A stretch of 64,000 nt of DNA, taken from the NCBI RefSeq assembly GCF_001667035.1, contig NZ_LZIR01000111.1:1-64000 (forward strand). The letters run 5' to 3'. The notes beneath the pieces were generated by a model. That model worked only from the letters and a program-made list of their open reading frames with translations. It was not told where the DNA came from and searched no databases. The stretch is from Mycobacterium sp. 852002-51057_SCH5723018. GTDB taxonomy: Bacteria > Actinomycetota > Actinomycetes > Mycobacteriales > Mycobacteriaceae. A program made the translations under genes and the position numbers. Shown piece after piece: positions 8,997-17,839 of the stretch (the first letter of the stretch is position 1; every line of letters starts with the position of its first letter).

Positions 8997-9550
8997 GCCC
9001 GCGGCGCAAGTTCTCCCCTGGCGAGCAACCCCTGCTGCTGGCCCGTCCCGTCGAGGAGGATCGGCGGCCGCGCGGCTTGATCCTGGCGAGTTCGGTAGGC
9101 GCGGTGGTGATGTCGGCGGCGATCGCGGTGTGCAGCCTGATGCTCGTCTCGCACGAGTCCCGGGTACGCAGCGAGGCCAGACGAACCGAGGTGCTCAACT
9201 ATGTGACGGGGTTCATGACGCAGTTCACCTCGATTGACCCCTACCACGCCAACGACTATGTGAGCCGGATATTGACCCAGGCGACCGGCGACTTCGCCAA
9301 GCAGTACCAGGACAAGGCGAACGAAATCCTGCTGCAGGTCGCCCGAGCCGAACCGGCGACCGGCAGCGTGCTGGGCGCGGGCCTGGAACGCTGGAACGAC
9401 GATGGCAGCGCCACCGTAATGGTGGCAACGGAGGTCACCTCCAAGTCGGCGGACGGAAAACAGATAAGCGCGAACGCCAATCGGTGGACGGCAACCGCAA
9501 CCCAGGAAGGGAAGCAGTGGAAGATCAGCAACCTGCTGCAGGTGATCTGA
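8993..9550 (+). CDS. Mce-associated membrane protein (Rv0177 type)
   Basis: A 185-residue protein with a short cytoplasmic N-terminus, one membrane helix (about residues 32-55) and a Mce-associated C-terminal domain ending in the conserved QWKISNLLQVI. Length matches Rv0177. The ATG at 8993 overlaps the previous stop (ATGA). A more upstream reading start would duplicate the end of the previous gene and is not needed. Accessory role in Mce1 transport is inferred from the family and operon. Confidence 0.88.
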   Translation: MSPRRKFSPGEQPLLLARPVEEDRRPRGLILASSVGAVVMSAAIAVCSLMLVSHESRVRSEARRTEVLNYVTGFMTQFTSIDPYHANDYVSRILTQATGDFAKQYQDKANEILLQVARAEPATGSVLGAGLERWNDDGSATVMVATEVTSKSADGKQISANANRWTATATQEGKQWKISNLLQVI

Positions 9551-10236
9551 CCGCCGACGAGGCTTCGGCGGCGACAACCGAAAAAGCCAAGGCCGAGAGC
9601 GACGAAAGCACCGAGGCTACAACCGAACCCGGCGACGTTGCGGCCGACGAGGCCGAGGCGGAGGCCAGCGCCGAGAACGTGAAGGACGGCAAGGACGGTC
9701 GCCGGCCCCGGCGCAAGCTGCTGGCCGGGAAGCGGCTGGCCATCGCGATCGCCGTGGCCGCCATGATCTTCGTCGGCTCCGCGGCGTTCGCGGGCGGGGC
9801 CGCACAGCCCTACCTGGCCGATCGCGCCACCGCCGCAACCAAGCTGAGGGTCGCGCGGACCGCGGCCAGCGCGATCGCGGCGCTGTGGACCTACACGCCG
9901 GAAAACATGGACACCCTCGCCGACCGCGCGGCGGCCTACCTCAGCGGCGATTTCGAGGCCCAGTACCGCAAATTCGTCGACGCGATCGTCGCCCCGAACA
10001 AACAGGCCAAGGTCAGCAACCACACCGAAGTGACCGGGGCGGCGGTCGAATCGCTCGACGACCCGAATGCAGTCGTCATCGTCTACACCAACACCACGTC
10101 CACCAGCCCGCTGACCAAGAACGTCCCGGCCCTGAAATACCTGTCATACCGGCTGTTCATGAAGCGCACCAACAGTCGCTGGCTGGTGACCAGGATGACT
10201 ACCATCACCTCGCTGGATCTGACGCCGCACGTATAG
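9517..10236 (+). CDS. Mce-associated membrane protein (Rv0178 type)
   Basis: A 239-residue protein. The GTG at 9517 is preferred because AAGGGAA lies just upstream, and the length agrees with Rv0178 (about 244). The N-terminus is acidic and Ala/Glu-rich. A membrane helix lies at about residues 75-97 and is followed by a Mce-associated domain. It overlaps the preceding gene by 34 bp. This is the last gene of the mce1 operon here. Confidence 0.87.
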   Translation: MEDQQPAAGDLTADEASAATTEKAKAESDESTEATTEPGDVAADEAEAEASAENVKDGKDGRRPRRKLLAGKRLAIAIAVAAMIFVGSAAFAGGAAQPYLADRATAATKLRVARTAASAIAALWTYTPENMDTLADRAAAYLSGDFEAQYRKFVDAIVAPNKQAKVSNHTEVTGAAVESLDDPNAVVIVYTNTTSTSPLTKNVPALKYLSYRLFMKRTNSRWLVTRMTTITSLDLTPHV

Positions 10237-10278
10237 CGCGACCGACCCACATCCCGCCGGAACACACTCTCCCAGCCC

Positions 10279-10980
10279 ATGCCCGTTGCCTCACCGGTGT
10301 CCGAGCGGATGACCGTCGCGGCGTTGCTGTTGCTGACCTTCGCCACCGGCTTGGCCGACTCGATCAGCATCCTGGTCCTCGGCCACGTCTTCGTGGCCAA
10401 CATGACCGGCAACGTGATCTTCCTCGGCTTCTGGCTGGCCCCGAGAACGAGCATCGACCTGACCGCGGTCGCGGTGGCCCTGCCCACTTTCGTGTGCACC
10501 ACCATCCTCAGCGGCCGGCTGTCACGCAATTTCGGTGAGCGAACCCGAGCGTGGATCACCACTGTGCTGGCGACCGAAGTCGTGTTGCTGGTAGCGCTTT
10601 CGATCCTGGCCGGCACCGGCGCGCTGCACTACCACGACAACAGCAAGCTGATCATGATCGGCGTCCTGGCGGTGACCTTCGGCCTGCAGCACTCGAGCGC
10701 CCGCCAGTTCGGGATTCAGGAGCTCTCCACCACGGTGCTGACCTCAACGATCGTCAGCCTCGGTCTGGACAGCCGACTGGCCGGTGGCACGGGCGCGCGC
10801 CAAACGCTGCGCTTCAGCGTCGTTCTCACCATGTGTGCCGGCGCCCTGGTGGGAGCGACCATGTCACGATTCGTCGTGGCGCCGGTCTTCGCGGTCACCG
10901 CGGCGGTGGTGGCGACCAGCCTGCTGATCTTTCGTTTCGGGCCGGCTGAGGTGAAAGGCGCTGTGCCGAAGCCTAATTGA
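10279..10980 (+). CDS. YoaK/DUF1275 family membrane protein
   Basis: A 233-residue integral membrane protein of the DUF1275/YoaK family. The family pattern TFATGLADSISILVLGHVFVANMTGN is visible in two parts near the N-terminus, followed by several hydrophobic helices. Some family members are proposed permeases; the substrate is unknown. It starts 42 bp after the mce1 accessory genes and ends convergently with lprO, overlapping it by 8 bp. No counterpart is recalled at this place in M. tuberculosis, so this is a lineage-specific insertion or loss. Confidence 0.85.
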   Translation: MPVASPVSERMTVAALLLLTFATGLADSISILVLGHVFVANMTGNVIFLGFWLAPRTSIDLTAVAVALPTFVCTTILSGRLSRNFGERTRAWITTVLATEVVLLVALSILAGTGALHYHDNSKLIMIGVLAVTFGLQHSSARQFGIQELSTTVLTSTIVSLGLDSRLAGGTGARQTLRFSVVLTMCAGALVGATMSRFVVAPVFAVTAAVVATSLLIFRFGPAEVKGAVPKPN

Positions 10981-12055
10981 AGGCCAGCCAGCTGGGCAGC
11001 GCGCGCTCGTGGGAGTCGCAGAGCACCTGCCGGGTGTCGCACGATCCCCTTGGTGACCCGGCACCGGCCCACATGCCGCCGGTGTCGCGCCGCAGCACGA
11101 TGGCCGACGAGCCACCGCCGTCGAGCAGGACCGCGGTGTCGCTGCCCAGGCCGCGGAAGAGGTCCTGAACGTTGTCCGGCGTGTAGCTGCCGCCCTCGAA
11201 GATGTACATCTCGTCCTTTTGCTTCGCGTAGGCGATGGCCGTTCGCGCCGCGCTGGGACCGCCGTCGTGCAGCTGCCCGGTGTTGCCGGGACCCAGTAGC
11301 CCGATCCCCGACACCGCGACGAACTTCTCGTTCTTGTTCAGCAGGTCCTCGATCACCGGGGTCGCGGCGTCGTAGTCGTTCTTGCCCCTGGGCCACACCA
11401 CATACGGCGCGCCGCCCGACGGCAGGATCATCGTCGTCAGCGAACTCCAGCTCTCGCCCCCACCGGAGAGGCCCTGCTTGCCCGGGTAGGCGACCGTGCC
11501 GGTGACCGCCTGGTTGGCCCGCCCCTGACCGTGGGTGTTGTCGACGAAGGCGCCCAGCGGCGAGCTGCAACCCGTCTGGCGCCACGAGCCGCCCTTCTGC
11601 CCGCGCACGTCGAAGAAGTTGGCATTGATCGCGATCGTCGGTTGCCCCATCCGCTGCCACGCCTGCAGCGGCGGGTAGAGCTCGGATGCCTGCCAAAGTC
11701 CCTCGCCGGTGCGGGCGGCTGGATTGTTTTCACAGCGCGCCTGATCACCCTGGTGCGTGTCGACCAGCAGGTGCGGCGCCAGGCGGCCCGCGGCGTTCTT
11801 GATGATCATCAGGTGGCCGCCGTTGTCCATCTCGTACCAGCGCCCGCCCGCGTCGAGCAGCGGCGTGGGGTGACCGGGACCGAAGTTGTAGACCAGGTAT
11901 GCGCCCCTGGTGGTGCTGATCGCGCTGGCGAGCAGGTCCCGCCCATCGGCGGCGCGCGCGACGGGCTGCCCCGTGGTGCCGGTCAGGATCGCGCAAGCCA
12001 CCAGCGCCGTGCAGCAGGCCGCCAGCCGGCGCAAGCTGGCAGATGGCGTCCGCAC
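10973..12055 (-). CDS. lprO: Lipoprotein LprO, phosphodiester-glycosidase-like (NAGPA) domain
   Basis: Homologue of Rv0179c (LprO), 360 residues. The N-terminus has an export signal with a possible lipobox LVAC-A (Cys21). The body carries the phosphodiester glycosidase/NAGPA fold signature: AINANFFDVRGQ, YIFEGGSYTPDNVQDLFRGL, and the C-terminal DTAVLLDGGGSSAIVL. Proteins with this domain cleave GlcNAc-phosphodiester-type bonds in other systems; the substrate here is unknown. Transcribed divergently from nothing obvious; the next upstream gene is on the same strand 88 bp away. Confidence 0.85.
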   Translation of the reverse strand: MRTPSASLRRLAACCTALVACAILTGTTGQPVARAADGRDLLASAISTTRGAYLVYNFGPGHPTPLLDAGGRWYEMDNGGHLMIIKNAAGRLAPHLLVDTHQGDQARCENNPAARTGEGLWQASELYPPLQAWQRMGQPTIAINANFFDVRGQKGGSWRQTGCSSPLGAFVDNTHGQGRANQAVTGTVAYPGKQGLSGGGESWSSLTTMILPSGGAPYVVWPRGKNDYDAATPVIEDLLNKNEKFVAVSGIGLLGPGNTGQLHDGGPSAARTAIAYAKQKDEMYIFEGGSYTPDNVQDLFRGLGSDTAVLLDGGGSSAIVLRRDTGGMWAGAGSPRGSCDTRQVLCDSHERALPSWLAFN

Positions 12056-12143
12056 GATGGACCTTTCGGCACTGATGTCGAGGCAACCTCACCAGCATCA
12101 GGCACACAGGTCACAAAGGAATGACGCTCAGGACCCGCTCGAA

Positions 12144-13550
12144 TTACGTTTGCTCGCTTGCACTTTCGCTGACCGCCTCGCTTGCGGTTTCCCCCGCACC
12201 CTCGCGGACGTCTTCGCGCTTGCTGAGGCGCGCCTGGTGCTGGGCCTGGTGTTCCGCGGCGATCGCGTGCTCGACCGCGCCCGGGATTCGGTGGAAACCC
12301 TTGCGGTCGTACAGGTGCGTGATGATCCCGCCCAGCGACAGGCCGATCACCAAGCCGACCGCCGTCAACCACAACGCCTGGGACAGCCCGGCGTCGCCAC
12401 GGCCACCGAGATAGACCAGCGACCGCACGCCCAGGAACACCTGGTGCATCGGCTCGAATTCGGCCAGCCAGCGGAAGAATTGCGGCGTCGCCTCCAGCGG
12501 GACGGTGGCGCCCGCCGACGGCAAGCCGAGGATCACGAAGATCAGCATGCTGACCAACAGGCCCATCGAGCCCAGCACCGACAGCAACGAACTCGACGTG
12601 ATGCCCACCGCGATGATCGCGAAGACGCCATAGGACCACAATTGCCAGCCGAGCGGGATGGGCATGCCGAGGCCGTCGGCAATGGCCAGGTAGACCGCCG
12701 ACGTCAGCACTGCCAGCAGCGCCATGATGCCCCACTTGAGCAGCAGCGTCTGGAATCGTGAGATCTTCACCTGCTCGGCAAAGCGGTACACCGGCCCCCA
12801 TTCGGCCGGCACGTAGCCCAGCAGCGCGTCCACCAGGGTGCTGACCACGACGCTGCCGGTGAAGCCCGCAAGCAGCAGCAGGAGCGCGTAATAGAACGCC
12901 GACAGCCCGTTGCCGGTGCCGTTCGGCAGCGGGTTGTAGACCGCGGCCTTGACGTCGATCGGATTGGCAATGGCCAGCGCCGAGGCACCGGTGAGTGGTG
13001 CCCCGCCGGTCTGGGCCGCGACGTCGGCCGTAAGTCGTTGCCCTACTTTGCCGTTCGCCACCGACATGGCCTGGGTCAGGGTTTGGCCCGCGATGCTGGC
13101 CCCCAGGGTGCCGGCCCGCGGGTTGGTTGAGACGGTGATCGAGGGCCTGACCGCACGCCCCGGCGTGACCGCGCTGGCGCCGAATTCACGCAGGTTCGAC
13201 GAGAAGGTCGGCGGGATCACCAATTCCCCGTACACCTGGGCGGTGTCGAGCTGTCGCTGCGCCTCGTCGTGGGACACCGCCCGGACGTCGAACTTGTTCT
13301 TGTCCAACGCGGAGCTCAGTCCGTCGGCGATCTGCGCCCCATAGGGGCCCGCGTCCTCGTTCACCACGGCGATGGGGAAATGCCGCAGGTTGGTCATCGG
13401 GTTCAGGATGCCGCCGAGGTACAGCGCGCACAGGGCCGACATCAGGGCCAACGTGACGACGACGGGTAGCGCCCAGAACCGCACGGTCCTAACTGCCTTG
13501 ACATTCCGGTTCGGGTTAGGCGCCGCGTGCCGCGGCTGCGATTGAGACAT
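12144..13550 (-). CDS. YhgE/Pip-like (ABC-2 type) membrane protein, Rv0180c type
   Basis: A 468-residue membrane protein. A first helix at about residues 25-48 is followed by the conserved NLRHFPIAVVNEDAGP segment of YhgE/Pip and ABC-2 transporter proteins. A large extracytoplasmic domain (about 60-215) and five or six C-terminal helices follow. The extreme C-terminus is charged (SEAVSESASEQT). Family members include phage-infection and MmpL-like accessory proteins; function here is unknown. It is the upstream neighbour of lprO as in M. tuberculosis. Confidence 0.83.
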   Translation of the reverse strand: MSQSQPRHAAPNPNRNVKAVRTVRFWALPVVVTLALMSALCALYLGGILNPMTNLRHFPIAVVNEDAGPYGAQIADGLSSALDKNKFDVRAVSHDEAQRQLDTAQVYGELVIPPTFSSNLREFGASAVTPGRAVRPSITVSTNPRAGTLGASIAGQTLTQAMSVANGKVGQRLTADVAAQTGGAPLTGASALAIANPIDVKAAVYNPLPNGTGNGLSAFYYALLLLLAGFTGSVVVSTLVDALLGYVPAEWGPVYRFAEQVKISRFQTLLLKWGIMALLAVLTSAVYLAIADGLGMPIPLGWQLWSYGVFAIIAVGITSSSLLSVLGSMGLLVSMLIFVILGLPSAGATVPLEATPQFFRWLAEFEPMHQVFLGVRSLVYLGGRGDAGLSQALWLTAVGLVIGLSLGGIITHLYDRKGFHRIPGAVEHAIAAEHQAQHQARLSKREDVREGAGETASEAVSESASEQT

Positions 13551-13608
13551 GCGGGCTCCTGTCTGTCGTGCCCACTCTAAATGGTCCCCGCGCGGGCGCT
13601 TGACGGTC

Positions 13609-14334
13609 TCAGTCGCCGAGCGTTGCGTGCATCTCCCAGATCAGCAGTTCCGCTCGGTCGCGCGCGGACACCCGACGGGCGTCGGCGTCGGTGAACCGGA
13701 CCGCGTCGCCCTCGTCGAGGTCACCGATTCCCGCTAGGCTCACCCGGCCCCGGGCGACGAATACGTGCAGGTAGGGCGCCTCGGGGAGGCTCACCGCCGC
13801 GCCGGGCCGCAACCGGGTGGCGTACAGGGCGGCGTTGCGGTTGTGCAGTGTGATGGCCGCCTCGTGCCCCGGGATCCCTGAGATGATGGTCACCAGGCCG
13901 CCCTCGAGCAGCTCGGAGCTGATTTGGTGTTGTTGGTAGCTCGGGGTGACAGCCGTCTCATCGGGGACGACCCACATCTGGACGAAACGGACCGGCTCCG
14001 TGGGGGAATCGTTCTTCTCCGAATGGAGGATGCCGCTGCCCGCCGACATGCGTTGCGCCAGACCAGGATAGATCACGCCGCGATTGCCCGCCGAATCCTG
14101 ATGTGTCAGCTCTCCCCGCAGGACCCAGGTCACAATTTCCATGTCCCGGTGCGGGTGGCTGTCGAATCCCGTTCCGGGCTCGACGATGTCATCGTTGTTG
14201 ACCAGCAGCAGCCCATGGTGGGTGTTGTCGGGATCGTAGTGGTCGCCGAACGAGAACGAATGCCGCGACTTCAGCCAGGACGTCGAGGTGACCGCACGGT
14301 CGGCCGCACGCCGGATGTCCACGGTGGCAGGCAT
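13609..14334 (-). CDS. Pirin family bicupin protein (Rv0181c type)
   Basis: A 241-residue bicupin of the pirin (YhhW) family. The first cupin carries the metal-binding pattern FDSHPHRDMEIVTWVLRGEL and a later His in the GILHSEKN segment (residues about 58-112). Related proteins act as quercetin 2,3-dioxygenases or redox-linked regulators. The start ATG at 14334 gives MPATVDIRRAADR. It stands alone, 9 bp downstream of the IclR gene's stop. Confidence 0.9.
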   Translation of the reverse strand: MPATVDIRRAADRAVTSTSWLKSRHSFSFGDHYDPDNTHHGLLLVNNDDIVEPGTGFDSHPHRDMEIVTWVLRGELTHQDSAGNRGVIYPGLAQRMSAGSGILHSEKNDSPTEPVRFVQMWVVPDETAVTPSYQQHQISSELLEGGLVTIISGIPGHEAAITLHNRNAALYATRLRPGAAVSLPEAPYLHVFVARGRVSLAGIGDLDEGDAVRFTDADARRVSARDRAELLIWEMHATLGD

Positions 14335-14343
14335 GCGCTTAGC

Positions 14344-15249
14344 CTAATCGGGCACTGCGGCCGTGAGCAGTTCCTGCGCGTGCCGCAGCGCATCTTCGAG
14401 CGCGGGCAGAGTCAGCCCGGACGGGCGGCCCAGGTGGATTTCGATTTGGTACTCCGGCTGGCCCGCCAGCTGGCCCTGGTGCCCGAAGATCGGGAGCACG
14501 ACGAATTCCGTTGAGTCCAACTCGGTTTCGAGGACATCGGTGACCGATCGCAGCGTCACCATGGTCATCAGGGTGGTCAGCCGGCGGGTCACCTGCGCGG
14601 TCGGTTCCAGCGAGGCCAGCACGTCGGCGAGCCGGTTGTGCAGCGATTGGTGGGTGTCGTCGAACCGCCACGCGCCGTAGCCGCGGGCCCGGATATCGGC
14701 GAGCACCCGTTGGTGGCCGCCGATCTCGGAGCGGCTCAGCCTTGGCATCACCCGGTGTAGCCAGGCCTGGACGGAATCGTCGTCGCGCCAGGCCATCGCC
14801 ACCAGGCCGAACGGCGGGTCGATGGGGAAGCGCTGGCCGACGGCGTGCCCGCCGTCCGTTCCGTGTCCGACCGCGTCCACGGTGGTGAGGTGGCGACCAC
14901 CGATCCTCGACATCGAGCAGCCTGCGCCGAGCGTGTCATGCAGGAACCGCAGCGCCTGGCGGCCGCGGTCCAGCAGCGGAAACTGCATCCGTAGCCCATG
15001 GACCAGGCCGAACAACCCGCTGCCCAGCACATAGCTGCGGTCCTCGCGCCGCGTCACCCAGGCGCGCCGTTCCAGTTCGGCCAGCACCAGCGCACAGGTC
15101 GACGTGCTGATGCCGCACGCCTTGGCGAGCTCGGCCGACGTCCGTCCGTCGGCCGAATCCGCCAGCGTGGCAAGCACATCCATCACCCGCCCGGTGGGCG
15201 GCGACTTGGCCGTCGGCTCGGCGACCGGCGCGGGCGTTGACGGGACCAC
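14344..15249 (-). CDS. IclR-family transcriptional regulator
   Basis: A 301-residue regulator. An N-terminal winged helix-turn-helix (about residues 20-80, RTSAELAKACGISTSTCALV) precedes an effector-binding IclR domain. It is divergently transcribed from the DapB-like dehydrogenase at 15310, separated by 60 bp, so it probably controls that gene. The pirin gene follows on the same strand. With the dehydrogenase and the hydrolase it forms a block absent from the equivalent M. tuberculosis locus. The effector is unknown. Confidence 0.85.
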   Translation of the reverse strand: MVPSTPAPVAEPTAKSPPTGRVMDVLATLADSADGRTSAELAKACGISTSTCALVLAELERRAWVTRREDRSYVLGSGLFGLVHGLRMQFPLLDRGRQALRFLHDTLGAGCSMSRIGGRHLTTVDAVGHGTDGGHAVGQRFPIDPPFGLVAMAWRDDDSVQAWLHRVMPRLSRSEIGGHQRVLADIRARGYGAWRFDDTHQSLHNRLADVLASLEPTAQVTRRLTTLMTMVTLRSVTDVLETELDSTEFVVLPIFGHQGQLAGQPEYQIEIHLGRPSGLTLPALEDALRHAQELLTAAVPD

Positions 15250-15309
15250 CGCGACCTCCCTACGATCCGTCCAAAATGTAAGCTAGTGTGTCCTAATAGT
15301 AGGAGAACC

Positions 15310-16443
15310 GTGATCAAGGTGGGAGTGTGGGGGCCGGGCTCCATGGGCGTGATCGCCTTGCGCGGGGTGATCGACCACCCCGAGCTGGAGCTGGTGGACG
15401 TCGTCGTGCACAGCAACGCCAAGGCCGGTCGCGACGCCGGGGAGCTCTGCGGGATCGCGCCGGTCGGGGTGGTGGCCACCCAGGACCCGGCGCCGATGCT
15501 CGCCGGTGACGCCGATGCGGTGGTGTATGCCGCCGGCGCCAACCTGCGACCGCTGGAAGCAGTCGAGGACATGGCGTCGATCCTGCGGGCCGGAAAAAAC
15601 GTGGTGTCCTGCTCCGTGGTGCCGCTGGTGTTTCCCGACGCCGTCAACGCGGCGTTCACCGACCCGCTGCGCCAGGCCGCACTCGAGGGCGGGGCGTCGT
15701 TCTTCACCACCGGCATCGATTCGGGCTTCGCCAATGACGTGCTGCCGCTGGCCCTTTCGGGCGTATCGCGGGTCATCGAGTCGATCCGGGTGACGGAGAT
15801 GTTCAACTACGCCACCTATCCCGACAAGGCCGCGGTCTACGAGATCCTGGGCTTCGGAAAGCCGCCGGAGTTCAGCGCGTTCGCGGCGATGCCCGGCGTG
15901 TTCACCTTCGGCTGGGGACCCGTCCTGCACCAGCTCGCCGCCGGGCTGGGCGTCAAGATCGACAACATCGAGGAGGGCGTCGAACGCGTGCCGGCCACCG
16001 AGGCCTTCGACACGCCCACCGGCCACATCGCGGCCGGGACGATCGCGGCGATGCGCTCGACGCTCACCGGCTACGTCGGCGACAAGCCGAGGTTCGTCGT
16101 GGACCACGTGACGCGCATGCGCGACGACATCGCCCACGACTGGCCGCAGCCCCACATCCGCATCGAACCCAAGGACCTCGGCTACGGGCAGGCGTCGGGC
16201 CGCGGCCTGTATCGCGTCGAGATCGAGGGTTCGCCGAGCATGCGCTGCGAATTCGAGATGGCCGAGGACGGCGACCACGATCTCGGCGCGCGGATGGCGG
16301 GCGCGTCGCGAATGGTCAACGCCATCCCCGCGGTGTGCGCGGCCCCGCCCGGCCTGCTGTCGGCGCTGGATCTGCCGCTGGTCACCGGGGCCGGACTGAT
16401 CCGTCCGGTGCCGGGCCCTTCGCCGGATAGCCGACTGTTCTAA
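15310..16443 (+). CDS. DapB-like NAD(P)-dependent dehydrogenase (2,4-diaminopentanoate dehydrogenase-like)
   Basis: A 377-residue oxidoreductase of the dihydrodipicolinate-reductase-like superfamily. A Rossmann motif VGVWGPGSMGVIALRG stands at the N-terminus, with NAD-domain strands VVYAAGAN and GKNVVSCSVVPL. The best family resemblance is to the 2,4-diaminopentanoate dehydrogenase/uncharacterised DapB-like group that many mycobacteria carry in several copies. GTG 15310 is chosen as the start, with AGGAG five bases upstream. It is convergent with the hydrolase gene, which ends 3 bp before this stop on the other strand. Substrate unknown. Confidence 0.85.
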   Translation: MIKVGVWGPGSMGVIALRGVIDHPELELVDVVVHSNAKAGRDAGELCGIAPVGVVATQDPAPMLAGDADAVVYAAGANLRPLEAVEDMASILRAGKNVVSCSVVPLVFPDAVNAAFTDPLRQAALEGGASFFTTGIDSGFANDVLPLALSGVSRVIESIRVTEMFNYATYPDKAAVYEILGFGKPPEFSAFAAMPGVFTFGWGPVLHQLAAGLGVKIDNIEEGVERVPATEAFDTPTGHIAAGTIAAMRSTLTGYVGDKPRFVVDHVTRMRDDIAHDWPQPHIRIEPKDLGYGQASGRGLYRVEIEGSPSMRCEFEMAEDGDHDLGARMAGASRMVNAIPAVCAAPPGLLSALDLPLVTGAGLIRPVPGPSPDSRLF

Positions 16444-17837
16444 GCGCCGGGATACGTCGCGGCGGCGAGTTCGAGGATCTCGGCGCGGTCGTCGGGCAGG
16501 ATGAAGCCGGCCTCGATCGCCCTGTCGAGTGCCGTCGTGAAGCCGTCGAGGTATTGGGTGGCTCCGCCCGGGTAGAGCCGGTGCAACGTCGCGGGGTCGA
16601 AGGGTTCCCCGGAGCCGAAGATCGCCGCCATGATGCTCTCGGTGGCGCCGAGACCGGAGGTGCGAGCGGTCGGCACGTCCACCCATGGGGTTCGCACGCC
16701 GCCTTCGGCGAGGCCGTTGGCGTCCAGCTGCGGCCGGGGCTGATCGCCGTCCCGCACGCTGATCGGTGCGGCCTCGGGTGCGGGCTCGCCGGTGCCGACC
16801 CAGCGGTTCAGGGCGGCGAGCGCCGCCTGGACCACGTAATGGTGCTGCGGGGCGAAGTTGATGAAGTGCCCTAGTTGTTGGCCCATCAGCATGTTGGTGG
16901 GCGCGTAGGCCGCCACGATCGCGTCGATCGGTGCCGAGCCGCTGTCGATGGCCGCGACCTGGATCGTGTAGTTGTCGGCGTGGGCGGCGCCGGGAATCTC
17001 CCAGACCCGCAGCCGTTCGGTGTCGGGCTGCCGCGCAAAGTAATAGCCGTGCCGGGGGCCGCCGAACAGGTCGGTTTCGGTGATGACGGCGACGACCGGG
17101 ACGCGCAGGTCGGTGCGGAACGCGACGGCCCCCGCCGAGTTCGCCTCCGAATCGTCGAAGATGGAAATCCCGTCCAGCGGCGCGGCGGACGCGAACCGGG
17201 AATGCACCAAAAAACCGTCGTAGCTCGCGGCGAGCGGATCGACGGCGTTGATGTAGGTGGTCAAGAACATCGCCGATTGCGACTCGCCCACGGCGATCAC
17301 GTGCCGCGCGCGCAGATCACCCAGCACGCCGTGGTCCGTGGCCTCCCTGACGAGTTGTCCGACCTGTGAGAAGATGTCGTAGCAGAATTCGTCGCCCGGA
17401 TGACGCAGGGGCGCATAGCGTTTCGGGTCCTGGCTCTTCAACGACATGTCCATACCCAGCAGGCTGACGCCGCCCTCCACCCCGACCCGCTGGGCCGAGA
17501 CCGCGACGTAGGCGTAGCCGGCGCGGAGGATTTCGCGATGCGCCATCATCCACACGGCCGGAGCATCGATGCCGCCGCTCACGTTGAGCCACTCGACGAG
17601 GACCGTTCCGTTGAACCGCGCCCGATCGGTCGGGGTCAGCGCCACGATCCGCGTGGTGTATTCGGCTGTGCCGCTTGGGGCTACGTCCCACCGGCCGTCT
17701 CGACCCAGCTCCGACGTCGACGCATAACACGACGCCGTCCCCGAGATGAAGAACTCGGAGGCGACGTAGCCCACGGCGCCGATGTCGAAGGCGCCCAGCA
17801 ACAAGAGCGGTTTTCCGGGAAGGGGCTCGACCGTCAT
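16440..17837 (-). CDS. Alpha/beta-hydrolase-domain protein (Abhydrolase_10 type)
   Basis: A 465-residue protein resembling large actinobacterial alpha/beta-hydrolase-domain proteins. Features are an N-terminal beta-rich part, TVLVEWLNVSGGIDAP, a nucleophile-elbow-like VIAVGESQSAMFLTTYIN, and a late conserved His in GAAHADNY. The ATG at 17837 lies 2 bp after the sigG stop, so it is co-transcribed with sigG. The frame stays open to 18341, but that extension runs over sigG and is not coding. Not found at this locus in M. tuberculosis. Substrate unknown; an ester is likely. Confidence 0.82.
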   Translation of the reverse strand: MTVEPLPGKPLLLLGAFDIGAVGYVASEFFISGTASCYASTSELGRDGRWDVAPSGTAEYTTRIVALTPTDRARFNGTVLVEWLNVSGGIDAPAVWMMAHREILRAGYAYVAVSAQRVGVEGGVSLLGMDMSLKSQDPKRYAPLRHPGDEFCYDIFSQVGQLVREATDHGVLGDLRARHVIAVGESQSAMFLTTYINAVDPLAASYDGFLVHSRFASAAPLDGISIFDDSEANSAGAVAFRTDLRVPVVAVITETDLFGGPRHGYYFARQPDTERLRVWEIPGAAHADNYTIQVAAIDSGSAPIDAIVAAYAPTNMLMGQQLGHFINFAPQHHYVVQAALAALNRWVGTGEPAPEAAPISVRDGDQPRPQLDANGLAEGGVRTPWVDVPTARTSGLGATESIMAAIFGSGEPFDPATLHRLYPGGATQYLDGFTTALDRAIEAGFILPDDRAEILELAAATYPGA

Positions 17838-17839
17838 CG

